Below are positions 27,384 to 39,670 of a DNA stretch of 58,339 bases, in pieces. The notes under the pieces were generated by a model that saw only the letters and a program-made list of their open reading frames with translations, was not told the DNA's origin and ran no database searches. Numbering within the stretch: position 1 is the stretch's first letter; each line of letters opens with the position of its first letter. This DNA is from Mesostigma viride (taxonomy: Eukaryota > Streptophyta > Mesostigmatophyceae > Mesostigmatales > Mesostigmataceae), in the NCBI GenBank assembly GCA_009746045.1, contig RPFO01000235.1:1-58339 (forward strand). Reading direction: 5' to 3'. Position numbers and translations under genes: made by a program.

Positions 27384-28992
27384 ATGGCATCCGCGATCAT
27401 GCAACTCCACGCGAAAGGGTCGCAGGACATCGCGACCATCGTGAACCCCGAAATCACCTTTTGGAAGACCGTGTACCCCGCCACACCAACTTCTCGTGGG
27501 ACGACGCCATCATCACACAAGCACCGGCACGGCCGACTACGGCCAGCTGGTGGAGTTCAAGCTCCCCCGCTCCGGTGACCTGGTCACCAATTGCACGCTG
27601 ATGGTGGAGATGGGGACTGTGAAGAACTGGGAGAGCAAGTTTTCGCCATTCATCAAGGACTTCGGGCGCGCGCTCATCGACTATGTGGAGCTCACCATCG
27701 GCGGGTACCAGATCGAGAGGATCACGGGAGACATGCTGCATATCATGGACGTCATCTCCAGGCCTGACCACCAGAGCTACGTAAAGAACATGCCCGTCCA
27801 GCACGGCGGGTCTATCGAATTTAATGCAAACGGCACCGTCAAGGAGCAGTACACCAACACCTACAAGCAGTTCCTGTACCTGCCTCTCGAGTTCAGCTTC
27901 ACGCGCGACCCCGGCCTCGCGCTCCCCATGATCGCCCTGCAGTACCACGAGGTGCGGGTGAAGGTGAAGCTCAGTCCCGCTGACAAGATCTTCAATCATT
28001 ACAGTCTGAACACGCCCAATCCAAAAGCAAATGATTGGAACCCTATTTTCCAATCAACCGACCCGGCCGGGCTGCGAGCGCTCATCCGATCGCTGTACCT
28101 TCGCGGCATCTACGGCGACGAGATGTCGGAGCTCATCGCCGAGAGTAACGACCTGTCTGCAGTCAACTACGTCATCGAGAACGCGCTATACACTGACAAA
28201 CTGGAAAAAGCAACTTTAAAGGTTGACACAACTACCCATGCGATCGAGTTCACTCTAGACGATTTTGGTGGGACCACCTTCAAGATCCCCCACACACTCG
28301 TGCCCGATGCGGAGAAGTACAACCTTGACACACAGAAATATACAATAACCGCCAGCGGGAGAAACGTGTGGGTGGCTGACCCCCCCTCCCTCTCCGTCCG
28401 CCTCATGTGCAGGTACATCTACCTGGACGACTTCGAGCGCAGGCAATTTGCCGTCAACACCCACGAGTACATCGTGACAGAGTACCAACACCACCAACAC
28501 TTTGTCACCGCGGGGGCGGACCAGGTGTCCATCGACCTCAAGTTCAACCACCCAACCAAGGAGCTCATATTCTTCTACCGCGCGGACGAGTGGTGGGGCG
28601 ATGACAGCGCAAAGACCCAATACAACGGATACTGGTCGTTCGCTAACACCAACTCGGCGTTCGGGGACAACCACCTGTTCAGCACCGCCAACCTGGTGTT
28701 GAACTCGCAGAATGTGTACGGAGACGGGCGCGACCCGGTCTACTTCTCCTCGCTGTTGCCATCGCACTTCCACAACCGCGCGTGGGATGACCGCATCTAT
28801 ATCATCCCGTTCAGCCTGCAGCCGGACTCGTGGAAGCCAACTGGGTCTATCAACCTGTCCAGGCTGGATGACGTCAAGCTAGTGCTGAAGAGGACGGGCC
28901 CGCTGAAACCGGGATGCATCCACGTGTACGCCAAGAACTTCAACGTCATCAAGATCCAAAACGGGATGGGAGGAAAGCGGTACGCCTCCTAA
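27384..28992 (+). CDS. major capsid protein paralog 2 (two frame changes near the N terminus)
   Basis: An NCLDV double-jelly-roll capsid protein of about 536 residues. It begins with LHAKGSQDIATIVNPEITF, then RHTNFSW in a second frame (27482-27515), and continues from YGQLVEFKLPRSGDLVT to the end in the third. Further landmarks are LPMIALQYHEVRVKVKLSP, YIYLDDFERRQFAVN, ELIFFYRAD, LVLNSQNVYGDGRDPVYF and SINLSRLDD. Apart from the two clustered indels it is full length. Capsid proteins of this family form the trimeric capsomers of the icosahedral shell. Confidence 0.9.
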
Positions 28993-29031
28993 GCCACACG
29001 CGGCTAGCTAGACGGTACGCAAAAACACACA

Positions 29032-29831
29032 ATGGACGTTCGTCCTGGGAGAGCTACGCTGCCTCTTTTTCGCGTCGTCCACGAAGATGACAAGTACCAA
29101 TATTTTGAGATGGAAAACTCCCCTCTTACTGGCAAAGTGAGAGTAGCGAAGGAAACGCGTTACGTGAATGGACAAGACTTTTGTGACGTGCTGTCCTTGG
29201 GCAAGAGGAAGATAAAGACATTCACAAGGACAAAGGCGTTTGAGGACTTACTGGACGCAATGAAGCTCCATCTGGGGATGGACAAGCTGATGGAGCGAGT
29301 GCAAGGGGGCACGCCGTCCATGCAGGGGACCTGGATGCACACGTCGCTCATATGGCACGTGGCAGCTTGGATAAGCCCCGTATTCGCCGTCGCCGCCATG
29401 GACTGGGCGGACATCTTTTACAACACCCCCGCCTGTCCAAAGGGGTGCATGAAGACCCTCGCCACGAGAATGTTCCAGGACGCCGGGAGGCAGTCGGCGC
29501 AGCGCTCAGAGTCTGAAGTGCGAGACAGTGTCGCCATGCGCGTGGGGGGCAGGTCGAAGTGAAAGTGGGAGACACGGGCATGAGAGCGGACATTGTCAGC
29601 TACAAGTTCAAGATGTTACTAGAAGTGAAAGAATTCGCGCGATGGACCGACGCTGTGGGCCAGTTGCTGGTGTACGGCCACCACTTCCCCGGTCTCACAA
29701 AGGTCATCGTGGTTTTTGACAGGGACGGGAAAGAAATCGCGGAGGAACAACTGGACTTGATTGAATTTCACATGCAAGGGCTCGACATGATGGTATGCAC
29801 TGAGCAGTACTTCGAGAGGTACTTTGCATAA
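29032..29831 (+). CDS. KilA-N domain protein with C-terminal nuclease-like domain (frame change at 29544-29549)
   Basis: Residues about 20-135 are a KilA-N domain: KETRYVNGQDFCDVL, then GTWMHTSLIWHVAAWISPVFA, a DNA-binding fold common in large DNA viruses and phages. At a six-G run the frame changes to one ending at 29831; the second part has only a GTG start, so the two belong together. That part contains LLEVKEFARWTDAVGQLLVYG, whose E-x-K followed by a GQ helix resembles the core of a PD-(D/E)XK nuclease. Similar KilA-N fusions are known in NCLDVs. An AATAAA at 29854 follows. Confidence 0.75.
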
Positions 29832-29853
29832 CCGTATTAAAAACCTGATGCCT

Positions 29854-29859
29854 AATAAA
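29854..29859 (+). terminator. AATAAA polyadenylation-type signal
   Basis: AATAAA between the KilA-N stop at 29831 and the ATG at 29882. Confidence 0.5.
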
Positions 29860-29881
29860 ACTTTCTTTGAGTACATTAACA

Positions 29882-31719
29882 ATGGTGAACATCACACAAG
29901 TGCCAGGGGCCAGGGGGTTGCACTTGCAGATAATGGCGGATGCATCGACAATGCTGCAAAGTGTCCCGATCTCTTCGTGGCCCGATCGTAGTGTTATTAG
30001 CAGTGTACCGATCTCCATGATAGCGGGCAAACTATATTGCGTCCTGTTCATGCCTGTATGGACTCCGCAGCTGACAAATGGAATAATTGTGGTAAAATAC
30101 AGCATCAATGGCACAGAGTTTGGAAACGTGGCAATGACACAGGTCAGTGGAGGGTATCAGTTGGTATTGGGGTACGTGTACAACACTGTAAAAACTATGG
30201 TAGGCTACGACCTGATGCAGATCACTCAGAACCACGTGTTGACGTTTACTATCCCGTCCAACGCGTACATGGTGGATGATCAAATCATCGACACGCCCAC
30301 AGAGGTTTCAATCACCTTTACCCCCCCAACCCCCCCAGTGCGCTTGCCTATCATCAGGATCGCGCTATTCAATGCCTACGCCGCCGGTGTGCTGCAGAAA
30401 CAGTCGAGTCTGGTGAAAGACCCGTACCATGCTGTATTCGACCCGATTGATATAAACGACATCCTTAGCTCAGACACTTGCTCCCTAGTGATAAGCATCC
30501 CGTACGACCGCGAGACGCCAGAGAGTACCTTCCCCGTCGCGTACAAGGTGGACAGTCAGTCGTTTGGCGAGTTCAATGTCAACACGCAAAAAAATGGAAA
30601 CTTCGTCGTAGACTTGTCGTCAATGTACCATACCACACGATCGGGGGGGTGGGACATGCGGACCAAGGAGTCACAGCTTCTCACCTTCACACTGCCGTCG
30701 TATAAGCTCCCTGTGGACGGCGGGCTTGAGGATACCTTGCCGGTAGACATCCAGATACACGTTATTAACCCCGTCTTATCTGCAACACGGATCAGGCGCC
30801 ACGTGGGATTGATACAGGGGCTGTCAGAGATTGTGTTGGACGTGTCAGACAACGGACTGGCGCGGAATACTTTTACGATCGCTTCTTTGCCGCGGTTCAT
30901 AACATCTCCCGTGTATGTCAGTCAAATAGCGCCGCTTACATCACCCGCCCCCCCCCGGAAGTTCGCGTGCTCTTCAAGACGAACGAAGCTGTCATGATCC
31001 CATACACTTCTTCGGTTTCCGTCCCGTACATGGTTGACGGTGTCATGTTTGGAAACGCTGCCATGACCGCGCACGCGGAAGGGCTGATGTTTAACTTTGG
31101 TGACATGTATGGAAACGCATTGAACACCGGGTATGATATGTTCGCAAAGGAGCTGCAGTTCCTATCATTTAACATCCCGCCAAGCAAGTTCACAGTGTCC
31201 GGAGAGTTCCTAACTCGCACTATCCCATTCGGTTTCTACCTTCTAAATGGTGTTGGACAGAGTAAGGAGTTTCACACCGTGTTAGATGGGGTTACAGGGG
31301 TGCAATTAGAGGTGATCTGGGAGCCGGGGCAGCCGAAAGTGGTGTATACATTGGCATCCCTTCCAAATCTGGAGATGTCCAATGTTTACCTGGACCAATT
31401 AGTTCCGTACAAAAAGGCCGAGATGGCGCTGGAGATTATCACCACCTCACCGGTCACTGTGCCATCCCCGCTAACCATCCCGTTCTACATGGACGGAGTG
31501 GAGTTTGGTACAGCCGCTGTAACCGGTGTGGACACATCGCTCAGGGTTGACTTTGGTGGACTGTACACAAAACTTCTTACGCGACCGGAAGTGGGGTATG
31601 ACATGTTCACAAAACGTGAACAGGGGCTGACTTTCATCGTCCCAGCTGGGTCTGTGAAAGTTGGCGAGAGCCTGGTGGGGCTCCCCTTCTCGTTTTCGCT
31701 CCCCATCAATCTTGAATAA
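29882..31719 (+). CDS. four-module repeat protein, probable surface or structural protein (frame change at 30948-30956)
   Basis: About 612 residues in two frames meeting at a nine-C run. Four times a beta-rich module of about 150 residues ends in the signature G(Y/W)D(M/L).....LTF.(I/V)P....V: GYDLMQITQNHVLTFTIP, GGWDMRTKESQLLTFTLP, GYDMFAKELQFLSFNIP and GYDMFTKREQGLTFIVP. Each module also has a (Y/M)..(D/N)G..FG or similar turn (INGTEFG, VDSQSFG, VDGVMFG, MDGVEFG). The next gene uses the same module. No signal peptide is seen. A fibre, tail or adhesin-like structural role is inferred from architecture; I know no family name. Confidence 0.7.
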
Positions 31720-31767
31720 GTCCTTGTGCGCGGTTTCATTTTTTAATCTAAACGTGGTAATAACAAC

Positions 31768-34700
31768 ATGTCGACATTACCGGATGTCGCGACTCTCAAA
31801 GATGCGTTCCCGCGCAATTCTACCACTGCCCCATTTGCAGTTTATTTCAAAAACACTAGCGATAGTAAGCAGACAGCTGACCTAGTAAAATCAGACACTT
31901 TGGACATTGGTCATGTCAACATTAGTACTGCCGCGTTCCCCAGTTTAGCGACTGCAGTTTTGGAAATAAACATCCCAGCAAAACTTTTGAATAGTGCAAA
32001 TAATACTTATCAGATCAGAGTCCTGTCACCAGCCGGCGGGAACAGTTTCACTTTGAACACAGCGGATATCCCTCTCCCGAAAATAAGCCTGGACAATGTA
32101 ACTTGGACTACTAATGCTGCGTCGGTGTTATATTCGTCACAGTTCAAATATCAAAGACTCCAGATTCCTCTCGGTGATCTTGTCAATCGCGCAACCACTA
32201 TTAATACCACTAATAATGGATGGGATCTGCGGTCGACTGTAGCGGGCCATCTTAACATTCTCACAGTGGAAATCCCAGCCGGCTCAATTAAAGTCGACGG
32301 TGAAACCTATAACAAGTCCATTTTCATATCCACGCGCTTGTGGAATGGTGCCACCCCATCTAGCATCGATACCGCTGTCATCGGCAACATCCCTGGCATA
32401 CATAATGCGAGTTTCTTGTTTGTAAACAAGTCAAATAGTACCGACGTACAAACATTCATAGCCGCCTCCGCTCCTACCAACGGCGGTGTTGTTGCTGTTG
32501 TGCCAACCATTACTGGATGGTCGGATCTTTATACCAATAATCGAACATGGGACGTTTATCTTCAGATCACTTCGACTGACTTAACACTGACCAGAAATAA
32601 TCCTATTGTGTTCTCTTGGACGCTAGACAATGCGGCCACGCCCATACGAACTTTATGCGGTGTTGATGAATTCACGTCCGCAAACAGCTTAAAAATTGCT
32701 AGATTCCGTTTGGGGGATATAAAAGCAATTGGTCTAGGGGAGTCCGTGACGATCTTACAGAGGCTAGCAAACTCTGTTGCAGTGACTATCCCGGCCGGCA
32801 TGTTAAAGACAAGTAGTGGCATTTTCAACAAAAATGTGACCGCGACTTGGGATTTTAGCACCGCTACAACCTCATCCAACAACAACAACAACACCAGCAC
32901 CGCCACACGCGAGTTGGCATCCTTAAAAGCGGTGGGGCTGTCAGCGGTCAATCTGGTCTTCTCGACGACCAGCAACGCTACTACCAGGGATTTTTCTTTG
33001 TCGGAGTCGGAATGGTCTGCTATGAGCTGCCAGTTCGACAGCGGCGTTTCGGGCAATAATGTGACAGTCAAACTGACCTTCAATCCCACTCTTGCTCTTA
33101 AGTACCCCAGCACGGACACGACTATAAAATACGCACTAGGAACGCGAGAAAAAACCACCCAGACCGTGACGAAGCAGAACAACGCAAACATCCTCAACGT
33201 GAACCTTGGTGATGTTGCGGGGTGGGCTTTTGGAAATGCTGAAACCAACTTCATCACCACCAGTGGTACGATCACTGTGACAATACCCGGATCAACCTTC
33301 CTGGTGGGCACTTCGACGAACAACGAGATCACCGAAGCGGTAAGGTTTACGTTAGCCTTTAACCCAGCGGGTTCCCAAACTCCTGTTGCGCTCGGTGACC
33401 TCACCGATCTTAATGTTGCCAATTGCGTGTGGCAGTTTGGTTCTAACGCTGGCGTGCGGGCGCTAACGGATGCAAGGGTGCCTAGTGTGGTGACAGGAGT
33501 GGCAGACAAGTTCGGCACTACCGCCTCGGTTTTGTATATCGCTTTTAACGCGGGCAAGCTGGCGACAGTGGCATCCACTACGGTCGTCACCTGGTCCGCT
33601 GGCCACGGTACCAGTGGAACCCTCGATCTTAAGAATTTCGAAACGACACTCGTGACAAAGGACGTCGACCGACTGCGGATCGACCTCGGCTCTCTTTTCA
33701 CACTTGTGAGAGACAAGCAAGGGGGCTGGGACATGAGGAGTAGAGACACCACGATTACAGTCACGGTGCCGGCTAATTGCCTGACGTTTGCAGGTACAAC
33801 TAGCGGCAATCCACGTTTTGAAGCCAAGTGGGTCTTTCGCATGGACGTCCTCTCCCTACAAAGCTTTAACCAGGCGACGGGTGGCACTTTGACCGCGGTA
33901 AACTGGATTTTCGACACGTCATCGACACCCGCCGCCTATGTGGCTAACAATGTGTGGGTGTCATCACCTTTCACCTCTGTTCACAGATATTGGGATAAGT
34001 CGTTAACTCTGGAGTTTGTGTATCCAACGGCGTCATCAGTAACTGTTTCCAGCACACATGTACCCGCCAAGGCGCGAATTTACTTATCAGTCACTGCTGG
34101 CGGCAGTGACCCCATCGAATTGTGTCAGACTGACATGAGCTACACTTCTAACACGTTGCGCGTGCCGACGACAGATAGCGCAGGTAACACGCTGTGGTCA
34201 CTTGCTCGGAGTAGAGGAGTGGACCTGCGCTCACAGGGCAGTGGGTATAACTTGGTCGTGGAGTTCCCGGCGATGACTGTCAGCGTGGGGACTGTCACGG
34301 TTACGGGGGGATTTCAATCACAGTGGTCCTTGTTTGTAACTCCCTCCAACCTGATAGATATGGCTCCTGGGATCACAGATGTCAAATGGAAACTTGGCTC
34401 GACTCAACTTGCTGCGATCCCCAGAGGACAGAATAACGCATTTGTTGTTCCGAACGACTTTGGCAGCACACCAATCGACATGGATACTAGGATAGTGTCT
34501 TCATTGTATACAAATCAATTGGTTAGTCTAGAGATCGTTTTTGGGACTTTGTCCGTGTCTGTAAACAGAAGCGAGGTAACATATCAAATCGTGAGCGGCA
34601 ACACACAACAAACGTACCCTGCCGCTGCTGTCGCCAATGGATCAACGTTGTCAATAACACTAACTGACCTGTGGACAAAAGCTCGCGATTTGCAAATTGA

Positions 34701-36596
34701 CATGAGTGCAGTTAATACGGACATTAGGATCAACATCCCAGTCCTTAGTGTGAAAGTGAACAATGAAGACCGTCCTTGGGCTGCGTCTGCCATTGGGGTC
34801 TGGCGTTTTTATAGTGGAGGCACGTCCACGCCGACGCCTGCACCGGGTACTTTGGCCAACCTCCCCTGTCTTTACAGTGCCGACTTTGTCTACTCGGCCA
34901 ATAACGCGCAGGTAGGAACGAGAAGCGCGGCCCGGTATGGCGCGGAATGGACCGCGCTGGACGTGTACGATTGGACTTCGCCATGGACATCCAGTACTGG
35001 CACAAAGTCTATCGATCTTGTGCTGCGGTTCCTGGCATCGAAGGAACCGCTCGCGGGTTTCATCTCACTTATCGAGAAGGGAACGCCAACGACTTTCTCG
35101 TACACTGTAACCAGCGGTAGCAGCTCATCCACAGTTAGCAACGTAGCGGTGGGTGCATTCCAAGCGGACAACAATGGGATCGTGACGGCCAGGTTTCCCT
35201 TGGGTGACCTGGCCACCACCGCCACCGCTGCTACCAACACCATCCGGTTATCTCTGCCAGCTGGTTTGTTTAGGATTGGCACCACAATAGAGAGGGCGTT
35301 CGAGCTGACCTGGCAACTGTTGACGTCCACTAATGTCCCTACCGCACCCGCATCACCGGGAACTGCGTACTTCAACAACTACTCATCAAGTGTTACATCC
35401 ATCGAATGGAAGTTCGTTGATACGAGTGGCGTCGCTAGGGATACAGTCCCGGTGCCCACAACAGCGTGGGTAAGCGGGTCCGCGCATGAAACGAACTATA
35501 CCACCAGTAGGCAACAGTTGACTGCAACGGTGGACATCTTATTCGGCACTGAAATCACGAAACTGCCTGAGGGAAATGTGCCGGTGACGTGGTCACGCTC
35601 AACAACGTGCCAATGTCTGTCGTGCCAATGACACGAGTGGTTGGTCAGCCCATGTTGCGCATCAACATGGGCAACATATACCAAAAGGCCCTTGCTTTGG
35701 CCCCGTCCCTAGACCTGTCAAGGTCAAGTGGCGCTGTGGAGATCAAGATTCCGGCAAACACCGTACGGATCGGTAGCAGCACTATCATTAACTACAACCT
35801 GTCCACCAGCATCTCATTCACGACTAATCCGGCCCCCGCCCAAAGTGGCAACACGTCCACGACGACGGAGAGCGTGTTCTCTTATTCTTACACTTTTAAA
35901 ACTCCGGACAACAAGCTTATCGGGCCGTATCCGTCCTCGCTCCCATCCACCTTTTCATTCATCATTTACACATCCAAGCCGGTGACTCTCCAGACTGGAA
36001 AGCTATCGTTGAGCGTGTCTACCGGAGGCCAGCTGACCGCACCCGCATCATCGTGGTCGTCGTCTACTGACAAGAAGACGCACACTTTGGCATGCACTGG
36101 GTATGCCGCGCCCGCTACTGCCACCCGCACACTCACTCTAGCTCCGACAGATGGTGGGATGGCGTTCAGGGTGTCGGAGACAGAGATATACCCCATCTCA
36201 ACGCACGCTATTGTGATCCCCGCCCCGGCGCCATTCTTCTCTGACATCGATTTCGTTGATGCCGACACCGGCGGGAGGCTGGACACGCTCTTTTCACAGT
36301 CGTTCACCGTCAAGTTTGTTCCTTCCGTATCGACCTTATCGGGTCTCGATAGCAATGATGTGCGTCTGCGGCATTATGACTTCAAATCGGGCAAAGTGAC
36401 CGTCCTTCAGCCTGTAGGTTCGATGCAGGTGGTGAGTGGAACCTTCAGGTTGACGTATGCACGCTCCTGGTCCAAACGGTCACCCGGGCTCCTGGTACTC
36501 GATATAAAATCCAACCAGTTCCAATACGCTGCGAGCGAAACGAGGGGTAACCAAAAGGTTCTCGCCACTCACTACGTCGGCAGTCTGCCCTTCTAG
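31768..36596 (+). CDS. giant eight- to nine-module repeat protein (frame change near 35590)
   Basis: About 1609 residues: 1287 in the first frame, then a second frame ending at 36596. It repeats the module of the previous gene roughly every 170-200 residues, with signatures such as LGDLVNRATTINTTNNGWDL, LGSLFTLVRDKQGGWDMRS, LWTKARDLQIDMS and MGNIYQKALALAPSLDLS, each followed by a V.(I/V)P strand and then a W/F-containing strand. It is rich in S, T, N and V and almost without cysteine, like bacterial or viral beta-sandwich adhesins. Codon use is less GC-rich than in the capsid genes. It is probably a long surface fibre; this is inference. Confidence 0.7.
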
Positions 36597-36604
36597 CCGC
36601 GTCC

Positions 36605-36637
36605 AAAAAAAATGTCTAGAACTATATATATACATCC
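36605..36637 (+). promoter_or_regulatory. capsid-type late promoter now separated from its gene
   Basis: An A-run, TGTCTAGAAC and TATATATATACATCC follow directly after the stop of the repeat protein. The same layout (A-run, AATCTAGAGTGC, TATATATACC) lies directly before the intact capsid gene at 41527. Here the 3-kb retrotransposon follows instead of a capsid ATG, and the capsid gene it would serve starts at 39671. Confidence 0.65.
36624..36637 (+). repeat. target-site duplication, 5' copy (14 bp)
   Basis: ATATATATACATCC, repeated exactly at 39648-39661 on the far side of the retrotransposon. Confidence 0.8.
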
Positions 36638-39600
36638 TTTTGCGCCATCAACCCGACGTCTACCCTGACCGACCTCCCCCACCGCGCGCGTAGCCTTTTC
36701 GCGCAATGTGCAATCGTTTCTCTCCGGCGCATGCACGCCGCTCCGGACGACCCGCTGGGCTTTAAACTGCACATGGTGACCCCCCGCCTGCTCCTCACCC
36801 CTCTCGGGCGTGGTGTGCGCGGCCTCCAGGGTGCGGTTATTGCCCGTTGCCGACGCTTTCTGCAGGGGGACTGGGAGGGGCTGTTTGGCGTGCCGCCCCC
36901 GCGCACGGCCCGGCTGTCGGGGGAGGTCAACTTCGAGCGGGTGGCCGCCGACGTCATCCGCCTCGTCCGCGAGGGGCAGCTCAGCCGGGCCATGACCCGC
37001 TTGGAAATGGCCAAGCTCGCCCCCGCCAATGCGGCTACCCTGGCGGCCTTGGAGGCTCTTCACCCTGCGGAGCCCGGATTCCAGCTGCCCGTGCCGGACC
37101 CCCTGCCGGCCCCCCTCCGGCCGGACCGCGACTGCTTCCTGGAGGTGATGCGTGAGGTCCCGCGGGCTTCCTCTACCGGGCCGTCGGGCTGGCGCTACGA
37201 GCACTTGGAGGTCCTGGTGGGGCATGGGGGCGAGGACATTCTCTTTGACACCCTCATTGACCTGGCGGCTGGTCGCGTTCCTCCCGCTGCGCGCGAGTGG
37301 TTAGCGGGCGCTCGCCTCCTCGCTCTGCTCAAGGGTGTCTTGCCCCCCCCGAGGGCAAGGTGCGCCCGATCGCCTGCGGTGAGGTGCTCCGCAAGCTCGT
37401 GGGCAAAGTGATCTGCCGCCAAAAGGCGCCCGAGCTCCGTGCCTTTTTCTGCCCGCCCCTCGCAGCGGGTGAGACCTCGGTGGCGGCCCAGCTGGGGGTG
37501 ACGACTCCAGGCGGGGCGGATATCCTCATCCATTCGGTGCAGGCCTACCTCGAGGCCCACCCCACCCACGCTGTCGTCAAGGTCGACTGCCACAACGCGT
37601 TCAACAGTCTGTCCCGCGCCAGCATGTTTGCGGCCGTCATGGAGTCCTTCGAGGACTTGTACGCTTGGACAGCCGTGTGCTACGGCCAGCCCGGCCAACT
37701 GGTTCACATCATGGAGGACGGCACTCGCGGCGGCCTGCTGTCGCGGTCGGGCACCCAGCAAGGGGACCCCCTGGGACCCCTGTACTTTGCCGCCCCCCTC
37801 CAGGGTTGCCTCCAAGCGGTCCATGCTGCCCACCCGGCGGTCGCCATTCAGGCCTACTTGGATGATATCTACCTGCTGGGCCCTGTGCCGGACACCACCG
37901 CGGCTCTGCTGGCACTGCAGACCGCGGTGGCCGACATCAACCTCCAGTTGACCCTTGCCAAGTGCGCGGTGTACTCGCCCCAAGGTGATTGCTCCGGCTT
38001 TCCGCCCCAGCTCTTGGGCCGGGACGAGCGCCTCCATGGGTTGGATGTCCTCGGCGTTCCGGTTGGCGACCCCGCGTTTGTCATCGATGCTCTGCGGGCC
38101 GCCCTCGAGGCACGCACTGAGGTACTGCCCTTGATTGCGCGCCTTCATGATTCGCAGACCAAGGGTCTGCTTCTGTGGTTTTGCGCTCACCCTCGCGTCG
38201 TTCACTGGCTCCGGGGCGCTCTTCCGTCTCAGGTCCGGCTGGCCGCCGAGGGCCACGACGAACGCATCCAGTCGGCCTTGGCGCAGCTGGTCCCGGGCCC
38301 CGACCTCCCGCCACATGCTATTCGCATTGCCTCCCTGCCTGCACGGATGGGTGGCTGCGGTCTGACTCGTGCCGCCCGGCTGGCCCCAGCAGCCTTTTTG
38401 GGCTCCGTCGCTCAGTCGTGGGCGGAAAGCTGCCGGCTCCTGCCCCTTTTGGCAACGGCAGCGCCTGACCTCCTGGACCCCAGCAGCCCTTTGCCCTTCG
38501 TCACCGCCATCCAGGAGGCCTATGCTGAGATCCAGCAGGCCTGTTCTCCCGTCCGTGCCGCTCAGGCGGTACAGCGCCACCTCCCTCGCGGCACTCCCTC
38601 GGTCGCCTCCGTTCAATCTCCCGCCGCATTCCCTGCTCGCGTCATCGATAAACACCAGAAAACCTACGCGGGTATTCTGCACACGGCTGATTGGATTGCT
38701 CTTTTCGCGGACCTCAACGCCCAGGGACGTGCGTGGCTGTTCTCGCTTTCCTTGCGGAGTGTGGGCTCGGCGTACCTTCGTGCTCTTCCCATGGCCCCCC
38801 CATTCGCCTTGGCTCCCAGCCACTACTCGGTGGCGCTCCGGCACCAGCTATTTGCCCCGCAGCCTCTTGTTCCGGCCGGGCGGCCTTGTGGTAGCTGTGG
38901 GCAGCCGCTGGATCCCACGGGGACTCACTACCTTGCCTGCATGGGGGGCCAACAGAATCAGAATTGGTATTTGTATTTGCACACTGTCCTCCTGACGGTG
39001 GTGCTCGCCATGATTCGGTCGGTTTTCCCCCACGCGAACATCCGGTCCGAGGATGCGGATGGCGCTGCCTTCTATTCCCCCAACCACCGGCCTGACATCG
39101 TGGTGCTGGACTTTGAGGGGGGTGGCCGGCATCTGCTTATTGACGTTTCGGTGGCGCGGCCCTTGGCTCTTAGCCACGTGGCTGGGGCCTCCCTCACGGC
39201 AGGTTACACGGCGGACCGGGCGGAGCGGGCCAAGCTCCTGGCCTACGGCGACGTCGGGCACCATCGTGTGGTGCCCTTTGTCCTGGAGGAGTTTGGGGCC
39301 ATGGGGCCCCTGACCTCCGCCTTCTTCAAGGAGTGTTGCCGGCTCCGGGAGGACCGGCTGGACCTGGAGGGCCAGCGGGCCCCATGGTCGGCGCGGACCT
39401 GGACGTCATATTGGCGTCAGCGCTTGTCGGTGGCGCTGACTCGGGCCATGGCGGACATCATGCTCCGCCGTACGCGGGCTGATTTTGCGGTGCAGCAGGG
39501 CTATTAGGTTCCTCCCGTTAGGCGTTTCCATTGGTCTTATCGTACTTCGTAGTATAGAGCTTTGACATGGCTCTGTATATAGGTTTATAGCTGGGCGTTT

Positions 39601-39647
39601 GCTTTGGTTTGAGTGATTTCACTCTGCTGTAAGTAATTATATTTTTA
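36638..39647 (+). mobile_element. non-LTR retrotransposon (LINE), about 3.0 kb
   Basis: It is bounded by an exact 14-bp duplication and contains one pol-type protein with reverse transcriptase and a C-terminal nuclease-like domain. No LTRs or inverted ends are seen. The 5' end opens inside the reading frame (open from 36620 with no ATG until 36731), which suggests the usual 5' truncation of target-primed elements. The 3' UTR is about 140 bp and ends in TAAGTAATTATATTTTT rather than a long poly-A. The sense strand matches that of the capsid genes around it. Confidence 0.85.
36731..39507 (+). CDS. LINE reverse transcriptase/endonuclease polyprotein (frame change at 37343-37350)
   Basis: The N-terminal 220 residues end in the RT-0/1 type block SSTGPSGWRYEHL. 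The frame breaks at an eight-C run and resumes with GKVRPIACGEVLRKL. Then come motif A (HAVVKVDCHNAFNSLSR), motif B (GTQQGDPLGPLYFA), the catalytic YLDD (AYLDDIYLLGP) and motif D (LTLAKCAVYS). A CGSCGQPLD...THYLAC zinc-like knuckle lies near the C terminus, followed by RPDIVVLDFEGGGRHLLIDVSV, a PD-(D/E)XK-like core, and FVLEEFGAMGPL. This order (RT, knuckle, restriction-like nuclease) fits early-branching non-LTR elements. The frame break may be a sequencing error or inactivation. Confidence 0.9.
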
Positions 39648-39661
39648 ATATATATACATCC
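39648..39661 (+). repeat. target-site duplication, 3' copy (14 bp)
   Basis: ATATATATACATCC, nine bases before the capsid ATG at 39671. It recreates the A/T-rich part of the promoter but not the upstream TCTAGA box. Confidence 0.8.
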
Positions 39662-39670
39662 CGATCCAAC

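Noticed and set aside
32562-33917. A 451-residue minus-strand frame
   Set aside because: It is antisense to the giant repeat protein, whose modules are clearly the coding sense.
37195-38844. A 549-residue minus-strand frame
   Set aside because: It is antisense to the reverse transcriptase, whose catalytic motifs are intact on the plus strand.
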